64,000 nucleotides of DNA from an uncultured Lachnospiraceae bacterium. GTDB lineage: Bacteria; Bacillota; Clostridia; Lachnospirales; Lachnospiraceae. Where the stretch lies: NCBI GenBank assembly GCA_902779395.1, contig CACZBK010000009.1:1-64000 (forward strand). The letters are read 5' to 3'. Of the stretch, positions 44,778 through 52,934 are shown piece after piece. Position 1 is the stretch's first letter, and every line of letters begins with the position of its first letter. The notes beneath the pieces are model-generated. The model did no database searches. It saw nothing but the letters and a program-made list of their open reading frames with translations, and was not told the DNA's origin. Both the position numbers and the translations under genes were made by a program.

Positions 44778-46337
44778 GGGTCAATCATTTTTTCTATGTG
44801 ATGCCCATACCGCTGACCAGGCGGCATAGCACATTGACAGTTGCATAAAAAAGGATCAACCTTTACGATTGAATTGCATCTTGGCGGATGTAACAACCAA
44901 TCAAAAGGAGGATCCTTTATCATGGATTATATACGAACCGAAGCATATGGGCAACTGGCAATTACTCAGTCAACTGAATATCTGTTGATCCCATCATGTC
45001 TGTATGGTTTTCACAATACGGAGACGACTACTGGGATCGCTAAATCAGGGCGTACCGTATTCTGCCATAAAGGAACGCTTGATCTTCCTGAGGAAGAACG
45101 CTTATGTACCTGCGGGCGTCGGATGCATATCAATACTCACCCGGATATATATATCCGACATCTCAGTATCGGAGATAATCTAAGCTGTTTATTATTCCCG
45201 CATAATCAGCTTCGCTGCCCTGGATGCGGTGCTACCAAAAGTCAGCATATCTCCTTTAAAGCAGATGGACATCTGATCACGGAGGCATTACATCAATACA
45301 TCTGTGATCTGCTTGAAGCAGGTACCTATACCAACAAGCAGATAGCAGAGCTTACTGGCGTTGGCGAAAACACAGTCAAGGACATTGATAAAAAACGTCT
45401 TCAAAGTATTTATACAACGGATGGTGGCAGCAAGCTCATCAAACCTGAAAGAAAAGCGCGGTTCCTCGGTATAGATGAATTCAAGCTCCACAATGGTAGA
45501 CGTTACGCCACGCATATCATCGACCTTGAAACAGGTCATGTCCTTTGGATCCAGAATGGTAAGAAGAAGCAGATAGTCTATGACTTCATTGACCATGTTG
45601 GTATGGAATGGATGTCCAGTGTAGAGGCTGTAGCCTGTGACATGAACTCCGATTTCCAGGAAGCATTCGAAGAAAAATGTGAATGGATCCAACCGGTATT
45701 CGATTACTTTCACATCGTCAAGAACTTCAATGATAAGGTCATCAGTGAAGTCCGTAAAGACGAACAGCGGCGCCTCTACGAAGAAGGCAATGTGGAGGCG
45801 GCCAGAGCTCTAAAAAAGACAAGATATATCCTGATGTCCAATCGTTCTACATTGCAGAAGAAGGACGATGAGGCAACAGCTAACAGAGTTGTTCATAAAG
45901 GATCATCGCTCTTCAAAACAGAAGATATAAAACGTAAGGGCGGCAATGAAGCAAAGTATGATTCTCTTCTTAACGAAAACAAGCTTCTGTTTACGTTGGA
46001 TCTTGTTAAGGAAAAGATGTCTCTTGCCTATTCCATGACGGATGAAGCAAAAATGGCAGAAGCGATCATCGATATCATGGACATATGTAAAGCCACCGGT
46101 AATAAACATTTGCTTTGGTTTTATAATCTGCTTGATCACCATTTCGAAGGGATCATAGCACATGCAACTTACAAAATATCAGCCGGTAAGATTGAAGGTA
46201 TTAATCAAAAGATAAAGACCTTACGCCGGCACGGTTACGGCTATCCTGATGATGAATATTTCTTTCTTAAGATCATGGATATGAGCCGTAAGGTGTATAT
46301 CAGGAATCAGCCATCACATAAAATTTGTGATTGAGCC
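44778..46337 (+). mobile_element. complete ISL3-family insertion sequence
   Basis: 1560 bp. Ends GGGTCAATCA and TGATTGAGCC are imperfect inverted repeats (extended by TATGTGATG matches). The element is flanked by the identical octamer ATAATTTA at 44770-44777 and 46338-46345, an 8-bp target duplication as expected for ISL3. The transposase stop lies inside the right end. With an intact frame and duplication it looks recent and possibly active. Confidence 0.9.
44922..46334 (+). CDS. tnp: ISL3-family transposase
   Basis: 470 residues from the ATG behind AAAGGAGGATCC; a longer upstream frame would run through the terminal repeat region. An N-terminal zinc-ribbon (CTCGRRMH, CPGCGATKSQ) and a helix-turn-helix (AELTGVGENTVKDIDK) precede the DDE core. 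LGIDEFKLHNGRRYATHIID, ACDMNSDFQEAF and VFDYFHIVKNFND carry the first acidic residues, and the C-terminal KIEGINQKIKTLRRHGYGY carries the last. Full length for the family. Confidence 0.92.
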   Translation: MDYIRTEAYGQLAITQSTEYLLIPSCLYGFHNTETTTGIAKSGRTVFCHKGTLDLPEEERLCTCGRRMHINTHPDIYIRHLSIGDNLSCLLFPHNQLRCPGCGATKSQHISFKADGHLITEALHQYICDLLEAGTYTNKQIAELTGVGENTVKDIDKKRLQSIYTTDGGSKLIKPERKARFLGIDEFKLHNGRRYATHIIDLETGHVLWIQNGKKKQIVYDFIDHVGMEWMSSVEAVACDMNSDFQEAFEEKCEWIQPVFDYFHIVKNFNDKVISEVRKDEQRRLYEEGNVEAARALKKTRYILMSNRSTLQKKDDEATANRVVHKGSSLFKTEDIKRKGGNEAKYDSLLNENKLLFTLDLVKEKMSLAYSMTDEAKMAEAIIDIMDICKATGNKHLLWFYNLLDHHFEGIIAHATYKISAGKIEGINQKIKTLRRHGYGYPDDEYFFLKIMDMSRKVYIRNQPSHKICD

Positions 46338-46460
46338 ATAATTTATAATAATTATTCATAGAACTGCGACATATAAATTGCTGAGTACAGTATACCAGCG
46401 ATATATAACATATTTGCTATCTATCTCTCTTGACAGTAAAGGTTGTTATATTACTCATAA

Positions 46461-46490
46461 TTAACGCACTTCCAAATAAATTGATATAAT
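46461..46490 (+). promoter_or_regulatory. promoter of tyrosine recombinase 2
   Basis: TTAACG-N18-TATAAT. The -10 context ATTGATATAAT is identical to that of recombinase 1. The ATG follows 33 bp later behind AAGGAGG. Confidence 0.55.
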
Positions 46491-46522
46491 ATTATTCTCA
46501 TTACTAATCCAAGGAGGTAGTC

Positions 46523-47443
46523 ATGAATACCACAAAAGAAATAAAAGATGCATATCTGTGTTATTGCGAAAAGCAAAAAAGACTAAGTGAAAAAACCATC
46601 CGTGCATACGAAATTGACTTACAACAATTTCTAAATGAATTACGCTCTACAAAACTATCAAATATAACTTCAATACAAATCGAAGATTATATAAAAATAC
46701 TGCACCTCAAATACAAACCAAGAACTGTAAAAAGAAAGATTGCTTCGTTAAAAGCATTCTTCAGATATGCAGATTACCATGAACTTATACCCATAAATCC
46801 ATGGAATAAAGTACAATGCAATTTCCGTGAACCTGTAACACTTCCACGCACTATTCCTCTTGGAATTGTGCAGCAATTTCTTTCAACTATCTATGACCAG
46901 ATGCAGAACGCCTCAACAGTATATCAAAGACGGAACGCAATCCGAGATGTCGCTATATGTGAACTGCTTTTTGCAACAGGATTACGGATCTTTGAACTCT
47001 GTTCATTGACTCCTGAAGATATCAATCTGACAGAAGATACTATTCTAATACACGGAAAAAGAGCAAAGGAACGTATCCTACATATCGGAAATAAACAGGT
47101 TCATAGCATTCTAGTAAAGTACAAAGAATCCTATTCAAATGAAATTTCTAATTGTAATCATTTCTTTGCAAATCAAAAAGGACATCCTTTTACAGATCAA
47201 GCTGTGCGTCGGATGATAAACCATTACACAGAACTGGCATCGATAGAACAACACATAACCCCACATATGTGGAGACACACATTCGCCACAGCACTCCTTG
47301 ACGCAGATGTGGATATCCGTTACATCCAGGAGATGCTCGGTCATAGCTCAATTCGAACTACTGAAATCTACACTCACTGCTCAATGAAAAAGCAAAAGGA
47401 TATTCTATGTAATAAGCATCCAAGGAATTCTTTTTCCTTTTAA
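46523..47443 (+). CDS. tyrosine recombinase (XerC/D-like), invertase candidate 2
   Basis: 306 residues, same length as the recombinase at 11832 and identical over long stretches (KPRTVKRKIAS, CELLFATGLRIFELCSL, HITPHMWRHTFATALL). Catalytic residues are all present: Arg in GLRIFEL, HMWRH, GHSSI and Tyr in EIYTHCS. It lies upstream of a 2.35-kb segment bounded by inverted core sites (48048 and 50414), repeating the layout of locus 1. It is probably an invertase with a spacer preference different from that of recombinase 1; activity is inferred. Confidence 0.9.
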   Translation: MNTTKEIKDAYLCYCEKQKRLSEKTIRAYEIDLQQFLNELRSTKLSNITSIQIEDYIKILHLKYKPRTVKRKIASLKAFFRYADYHELIPINPWNKVQCNFREPVTLPRTIPLGIVQQFLSTIYDQMQNASTVYQRRNAIRDVAICELLFATGLRIFELCSLTPEDINLTEDTILIHGKRAKERILHIGNKQVHSILVKYKESYSNEISNCNHFFANQKGHPFTDQAVRRMINHYTELASIEQHITPHMWRHTFATALLDADVDIRYIQEMLGHSSIRTTEIYTHCSMKKQKDILCNKHPRNSFSF

Positions 47444-48047
47444 TAGGTAGACAATATATGCTTGTTCCGGCGAAACGGAGCACCCATTCTGATCAGTCGG
47501 TGCGCCTATTCCATTTTGAACGGCATACACTCCGGCGTTGCCTCTTAACTGTCAAACTCATACCTTAGACACTCTATCAAGGGCATGACACATGAATCCT
47601 AAGAGGCTACGCCGTTTGACCATAATAGATTCACCGATCCTCTGGAATATGCGTACCGTTCATTTCGGAATATCTACACCAAACAACCGGTATTTGCAAC
47701 AATCTATCAGGCTCTCTTTATCTACTGATTAAAACAGCAAACAAAACGAGTTTTATTGCATATGACGGCGTAATTCATCGCGATGCGGAGTCCGACGGTC
47801 AATCCAAGCATAAACTCTTTATGCCACGAAAGGCTATTTACAAGAGTAGGATATGATAGACTGCTTACCATGAAAAAGGCTACATTTATATATCTTTGCC
47901 GCTTTACCATTACATCATATGTGGTGGAGACTCATGTCAAGAGTCAAGAGCCTGCGGAATAATGTGTTCATGCCCGACCATTTACTCAACCGGCCGGCCG
48001 TTGATCACCGCATCATTAGCCGTTACTCAACGCAAAACACATTTTAT
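47444..48047. other. gene-poor flank between recombinase 2 and the invertible segment
   Basis: About 600 bp. Short open stretches such as HRDAESDGQSKHKLFMPRK near 47780 suggest decayed coding sequence, but no family was recognised. Base composition is higher in GC than the flanking genes. No convincing promoter directly before the site at 48048; the arm GATAAT itself resembles a -10. Confidence 0.4.
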
Positions 48048-48066
48048 TGATAATTGCTGATTATCA
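48048..48066 (+). repeat. inverted recombination-like site, left copy, locus 2
   Basis: TGATAATTGCTGATTATCA: the same 7-bp arms as locus 1 around a different 5-bp spacer, TGCTG. It lies 24 bp before the glycosyltransferase ATG, with GAAGGGAG between. Confidence 0.75.
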
Positions 48067-48089
48067 GTTAGTAATCGAAGGGAGTATTT

Positions 48090-49040
48090 ATGCCTGAGTT
48101 GAGTGTTATAATACCAGCCTATAATGTTGAAGATTATATAAACCTATGCCTTGATTCTGTTTTGAACCAAGAATTTAAGGACATGCAGATTATTGTGGTA
48201 GAGGATGCTTCCAAAGACAGAACAAAAGATATTATTTCTACTTACAGTAAGAATTATTCTTGTATTACAATGATAGAAAATAATTCAAATATTGGTGTGG
48301 GAAAATCAAGGAATTACGGTATTCAAGTGGCAAACGGCAAATATATCGGATTTATAGATGGCGACGACTGGATTGACCTTAATTATTATTCTACATTAAT
48401 ATCAGTGGCAAATTCAACTTGTTCCGACATTGTCATTGCCGGTATCCGAGATGAATACAACAATCATCTGTCTTCAGAAATGAGATATGCTTATACGAAT
48501 GAATTTACTATAGATGGCAGGATGGGACTCAGGCTCCTTACAAAATCTGAAAATATGGGCACTTTTATAACTCCAATAATGAATAATAAGATATACAAAA
48601 AGGAGTTTCTTCTAAAAAATCGGATAGTATGTAGTGACAACAAATCATGGCAGGATGATTATTTTTCTTTTTTTGCAATACTTCACGCTAACAAAATCAC
48701 CTTTACGCCGAAAACAGTGTACCACTATAGACAGAGACATTCTTCTACCACACATGAGGCCACTGCCTCAAGAAGCAAAATAGACAACTGTTTAGATGTG
48801 CTTAGCAAGATAAAGTTTCGCCTTCAGGATTCTAGTATGTATTCCGTTTACCAACATGAATATCAATCATTTGTGGAAAGGTGCATCTCGTCACTACTTT
48901 ATATGATACGCAATGAGACAGAACAGAAAAAAACGGACGATCTTTGTTATCTGTTTTCCGCATTAATGAAGATATCTAATATTGGGGATATTATAAGATA
49001 TCTTGACAACGAAAGAATCTATCGTTTTTTTTATGTATAG
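48090..49040 (+). CDS. family 2 glycosyltransferase
   Basis: 316 residues. GT-A fold motifs: LSVIIPAYNVEDYI at the N-terminus, VVEDASKDRT, the nucleotide/metal DxD-type motif IDGDDWID near residue 90, and a WQDDYF region with the catalytic-base context. It transfers a sugar from a nucleotide donor, probably to a surface polysaccharide or glycoconjugate. No other polysaccharide genes are near, which is unusual. The start sits just inside the inverted site. It converges on the TIR-like HEAT gene with a 4-bp gap between stops. Confidence 0.85.
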   Translation: MPELSVIIPAYNVEDYINLCLDSVLNQEFKDMQIIVVEDASKDRTKDIISTYSKNYSCITMIENNSNIGVGKSRNYGIQVANGKYIGFIDGDDWIDLNYYSTLISVANSTCSDIVIAGIRDEYNNHLSSEMRYAYTNEFTIDGRMGLRLLTKSENMGTFITPIMNNKIYKKEFLLKNRIVCSDNKSWQDDYFSFFAILHANKITFTPKTVYHYRQRHSSTTHEATASRSKIDNCLDVLSKIKFRLQDSSMYSVYQHEYQSFVERCISSLLYMIRNETEQKKTDDLCYLFSALMKISNIGDIIRYLDNERIYRFFYV

Positions 49041-49044
49041 CTTG

Positions 49045-50391
49045 TTACTCTATCGGACCCACCTTGTTTTTTTGCATTTTATCACCATATTCCTTCATAA
49101 AAGCAGTAAGATGCGGGTTTCCTTCTTTGTCCATTCTTGCTATTGCGTGATATAAATGTTTGAAAATAAAAGCTTGATTTTCAGCAATTATTTCTGAACC
49201 ATGATCAGAAATCCACTCTTCTACAGCAGCCATACCCTCATCGTGGGGAGCAATTCGGCCAATAGCTTCTATGATACTGCTTATCGTATAATAATTTTCT
49301 TCCATCCCCAGCCGAGTTATTAAGGTCTTATATCCTCTGATCAATGTCTTGCTACCAATAATATCAGCCATGTGTTCTCTAACATGGCAGTCGCTATCAT
49401 AAACAGACTCTATTATCATATCATTTATCTTTTCATTATCAGTTTCCATAAGAAATTTTTCTAGCTTATACCTGTTTAAGTCTATGTTTGAGGATTTTGA
49501 ACGCGAAAAATACGAAATGATCCACTGCATGCAAATATTTAAGATTCTTCCTCTTTGAGCAAGTAAAATCATCATGTCCGTTTTCCATGCAGTGTGAGTT
49601 GCTTCATTGTGAATATCTCTTGCAAGTACAAAATCTGAAAACCTGAAAACATATTTTTTTACTATTTCTTCACAAGTACAACACGACAAAAGTGTTGAAT
49701 ATATACTGACGAGACCAGTTATTATTTCTTCAGACTCATCACGCATTGCATCGCAGAGAAAAAACTCGTATGAACTAAAGGTTGAATCCAATGTCTCATT
49801 GTTAATTTGAGACTCTTCATTTAGAATCTTTGTGAAATTATCCACTTGAGACTCAAACTCTCTCTGAATAAATTCAATGTAGTCGTTAGTACCATTTACA
49901 GTATTAATAAATATTCCATGCAGATGTAAAGCGTCGGTAAAATCTGATGCATATTTGGAGTCGCTGATAAACCGCCTAACAATCTCCTTAAGTTCCATTG
50001 GATTATCCGGCGAGTATTCAATATATGGGAGATGAGAAAGGTCAAACGGATATTTAGATGCCTTTTGTTTTAAAAGTAAAATGTTTCGTGAATCTCTAAA
50101 GGAATGTGCTATGCCAAGTTCATAGAAAACATTTGCATTACATTCCGAGAGATCCGCTATGATGTATCGAGACTTAAGGATTTCTGTTATGATTTTATTC
50201 ATAATAGGTTTAGAACCCCTTATTTCATCAACCCTGTTACAAGTTATACCCATATCTCCGAGTTCTGTTTTTATATTTGCATACACTCCACGATATTCGT
50301 TACTGAACGGCATAATCATAAAGCAGCGGTTCTTGTCAATAAACACTTTGTCGGACATGAATTGTTTTGGGTAAATTTTATAATCTGTCAT
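49045..50391 (-). CDS. TIR/deoxyribosyltransferase-like domain fused to HEAT-like repeats
   Basis: 448 residues from the ATG behind TTAGGAGAAACAGAA; a longer start 14 codons upstream would include the recombination site. The N-terminal domain has IMPF (26-29), then DEIRGS, and the hallmark IADLSECNANVFYELGIAH (78-96). This is typical of the nucleoside-deoxyribosyltransferase/TIR-like group in which the Glu acts on an N-glycosidic bond. A helical C-terminal half includes HEAT-like repeats (VREHMADIIGSKTLIRGYKT). Such domains are effectors in several defence systems; the role here is inferred. It starts 22 bp inside the inverted site at 50414. Confidence 0.75.
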   Translation of the reverse strand: MTDYKIYPKQFMSDKVFIDKNRCFMIMPFSNEYRGVYANIKTELGDMGITCNRVDEIRGSKPIMNKIITEILKSRYIIADLSECNANVFYELGIAHSFRDSRNILLLKQKASKYPFDLSHLPYIEYSPDNPMELKEIVRRFISDSKYASDFTDALHLHGIFINTVNGTNDYIEFIQREFESQVDNFTKILNEESQINNETLDSTFSSYEFFLCDAMRDESEEIITGLVSIYSTLLSCCTCEEIVKKYVFRFSDFVLARDIHNEATHTAWKTDMMILLAQRGRILNICMQWIISYFSRSKSSNIDLNRYKLEKFLMETDNEKINDMIIESVYDSDCHVREHMADIIGSKTLIRGYKTLITRLGMEENYYTISSIIEAIGRIAPHDEGMAAVEEWISDHGSEIIAENQAFIFKHLYHAIARMDKEGNPHLTAFMKEYGDKMQKNKVGPIE

Positions 50392-50413
50392 TTCTGTTTC
50401 TCCTAAGTTCAAT

Positions 50414-50432
50414 CGATAATCAGCAATTATCA
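50414..50432 (-). repeat. inverted recombination-like site, right copy, locus 2
   Basis: Reverse complement TGATAATTGCTGATTATCG matches the left copy at 18 of 19 bases, including the spacer TGCTG, and points inwards. The segment between is 2347 bp. Confidence 0.75.
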
Positions 50433-50628
50433 ATCATGTAGCACGCACATAAAATGATATCAAGACCTAACCTACCCGTTTATAAATCCTTAACTTTCAA
50501 CATGTTTATAATTTCGTACGGCTCCTACTATACTTCTTTATGATCTCAGGTGCTTTTCTACGAACATTATTTTTCATTAAGCCTGATACATTTTAGTATA
50601 TCTTTTTGAGATGCTGTCAGTGCATACC

Positions 50629-51318
50629 TTACATGGAGTTTGCTTCTCCTTCGCAAATAACTAATTTGTTCCTAAGATTCTTATAATAATATTCTATATT
50701 TTCCATACCTGTAACACCCATACCTTTAAGCTTATTAGCATATTCCTGACACGTATCTATCATCCAGTCTATAGACTCCTTTCCAATTAGTAAAACGTAT
50801 TCTTTTCTCTGTTTTTTTGAGAAAGTTCCGATTTCTTCTTGAAGATAACGTGATGATTTTTTTAAACAATACTTAGCTTGATATTTATATATATTCCATA
50901 GTTCTTCTTTTATGTTTTTATTCTGTAATTCCTCTACGCGATTTACCAAACTCACTGTACAAATTATCTCTGTACATATTTTATCATAGAAACAATCTAG
51001 TTTTCGCTTCACATCGTCCTCTACTATTATGTCTTTATTCTTCACACATATAATCCATTTGTATCCTTTTTTTAAAAGACGAATTACAATCATTATAGCC
51101 ACATAAAACACAAATAACAATACTATAAATGATATGGAGCCATACTTAAAAGGCCCCCATCCTCCATGCCTTATTATATAATCCGAAATAATAGAACTAA
51201 TAACTCCACTGAATAACGTCTCATTCTTTTTTGTAATCAATTTCGAAATATATTTTAATTCGGCTTCAACATTATATTCAAATGAACTATTTCCATTTTT
51301 ATATTTATAGTATTTCAT
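50629..51318 (-). CDS. membrane protein of unknown function
   Basis: 229 residues. A single strong transmembrane helix (about 63-85, ISFIVLLFVFYVAIMIVIRL), possibly with a weaker preceding one, and a roughly 140-residue charged helical cytoplasmic part. No family recognised; the shape recalls small membrane effectors of defence systems, without motif evidence. It is 8 bp downstream of the 177-residue gene and forms a two-gene operon with it. Confidence 0.65.
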   Translation of the reverse strand: MKYYKYKNGNSSFEYNVEAELKYISKLITKKNETLFSGVISSIISDYIIRHGGWGPFKYGSISFIVLLFVFYVAIMIVIRLLKKGYKWIICVKNKDIIVEDDVKRKLDCFYDKICTEIICTVSLVNRVEELQNKNIKEELWNIYKYQAKYCLKKSSRYLQEEIGTFSKKQRKEYVLLIGKESIDWMIDTCQEYANKLKGMGVTGMENIEYYYKNLRNKLVICEGEANSM

Positions 51319-51326
51319 ACAACTCC

Positions 51327-51860
51327 CTAACCTTCAATAGATCTAATAAAACGCCCACGCACCTGCTCAGAATAGAACTGTTGTCTTAATGATTCCGCTG
51401 CTCCAATAAATTCATCCAGACAATCGGCTTGAAACCCCAAATACTCTTTGTACGTATCACATTTAATCTCTTTTTCATATATACGCTTCATATCCTCATC
51501 TTCATATATCATCCTTAAAACCTGATCATATACAATAAAAGTACCTTCATATACTATCACTCTATGGCCCTTACGTGTCCGCCCATATCTTCGAATACTA
51601 CTTTTATATATATGGTATTTATGACCGTGCAAACCAGTATACTTATGTTCTAATCTCTTACTTATGGTTCTGATTGCAACATTGATAAAATGATACTCAT
51701 TCTTATCTTTATACTCTTTATACCAGCTCTTAAATGTTAGCTTAGTCCCACAATTAAAGTATTCTTCTCTAATACCTAAAAGTATGATGCTTCTTCTCAA
51801 ACAATTAATTCCATCAGCCTGCCAGCACTCTAAATCCTTGCTCAAAATCCAATTCTGCAT
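51327..51860 (-). CDS. hypothetical soluble protein, operon partner of the membrane protein
   Basis: 177 residues, basic in the middle (GLHGHKYHIYKSSIRRYGRTRKGHR) and helical towards the end, with no signal or membrane segment. No family recognised. The basic stretch could bind nucleic acid. It is the first gene of the two-gene unit next to invertible locus 2. Confidence 0.6.
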   Translation of the reverse strand: MQNWILSKDLECWQADGINCLRRSIILLGIREEYFNCGTKLTFKSWYKEYKDKNEYHFINVAIRTISKRLEHKYTGLHGHKYHIYKSSIRRYGRTRKGHRVIVYEGTFIVYDQVLRMIYEDEDMKRIYEKEIKCDTYKEYLGFQADCLDEFIGAAESLRQQFYSEQVRGRFIRSIEG

Positions 51861-51929
51861 TATATTCTCCTTTGAATTTATGTCCTTCTTTTGCGTTACT
51901 ATGGTTCCTCAAGCAAACTATACTACTCT

Positions 51930-52221
51930 TCACTTAGTCTCCAATATAGCCGCCTCCTTTAAATCAAGCCAGTAATAATACCATTCAATATTTTTTTTCT
52001 GCTTTATCTTGTATTTCTTTATTTACATATAATTCTTTAATACCATCTATTTCCAAATATAGTAGACGATTAAAGATAGTTTCATCACTTAAACACTGAC
52101 TATAACCTATAGATAAACTATATACGCTTTCATATTGTTTTTCTTGATTATCACTAAGACTATAATTTCGTATGCTAAATACAGTTTCATATCCTCCTGA
52201 AGCCGCTTTCTCTGCAACCAC
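51930..52221 (-). pseudogene. broken paralogue of the 183-residue lipoprotein
   Basis: The first frame (78 residues) ends ...GIKELYVNKEIQDKAEKKY. After an A8 tract the other frame continues IEWYYYWLDLKEAAILETK to a stop at 51930. The joined ending matches the 37956-38507 protein (GIKELHVDKGIQEKADDMGIDWYSYWPDL). The signal peptide and N-terminal half are missing. Confidence 0.65.
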
Positions 52222-52690
52222 CTAAATATGCTTTATCTCCACAGGAAGCTGATTATTAAAAGCTTGAGCTAACTCTATAATAGTTTCATTCTCAATATGT
52301 TTTATTTCAAAATAATAAATATAATTACCTGATCCATCTATCTCCATATTATGATAATCATAGTATTTCCCGATAGCATTCTTAATAATATTCTTTGAAA
52401 AATCATCAGCAGCTACACTATTGTAATGTTTAACCCCATCAAATATGTCTCTATTCCAAGATCCATATCAACATGAAGTACCCCTGTGTAATAATGTACC
52501 AAATCTTTTTGTAATCTATAGACATGATCTCTATTATACTCCGCATATCTAATAATTATTCCATCACCATCTGTATCTTCCAATGTCGGATCCGTATATA
52601 TTGTTTTTCCGTTTGGCAGTTTTATTCCGGCTGCTTCGTATATGTCATATAATTCATCTTTGTCACCATCAGTATGAGCGATTCTTACTC
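52222..52690 (-). pseudogene. relic of a TSP3-containing secreted protein
   Basis: The minus strand reads TDGDKDELYDIYEAAGIKLP, then YTDPTLEDTDGDGI. After a frameshift it continues AADDFSKNIIKNAIGKYYDY and ends LPVEIKHI. The DxDGDGI calcium repeats and position before the lipoprotein relic reproduce the order of the 38-43 kb operon, so this is a third, decayed copy of that locus. Confidence 0.6.
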
Positions 52691-52934
52691 ACTATGCGTT
52701 CCTCCGTATATATGTAACATAACCCGATTTAAGTATAATATAAATATTTATATATTCAATTCGTCATGCATGAAATAACAATATGCAACAATGAAATGCA
52801 AAATATGACAAAAAATTCAGATATAACTGTACGATAAACAAAAAAACCGCTATATCAATAGCAAGGCTAATAGAAGAAATACTTAACGCTAATTGCGTGA
52901 TTTAATTCAGAAACATTATTTAACAAGTATGCAT

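Noticed and set aside
11832-50432. Integron-like cassette array
   Set aside because: The sites occur only as one inverted pair per recombinase, not as a series of direct repeats after each gene, and the recombinases lack the integron-integrase extra motif as far as visible. Inversion fits better.
50414-50433. Longer N-terminus for the TIR-like HEAT protein
   Set aside because: The upstream ATG at 50433 would place the recombination site inside the coding sequence and lacks a ribosome-binding site, while the ATG at 50391 has a good one.
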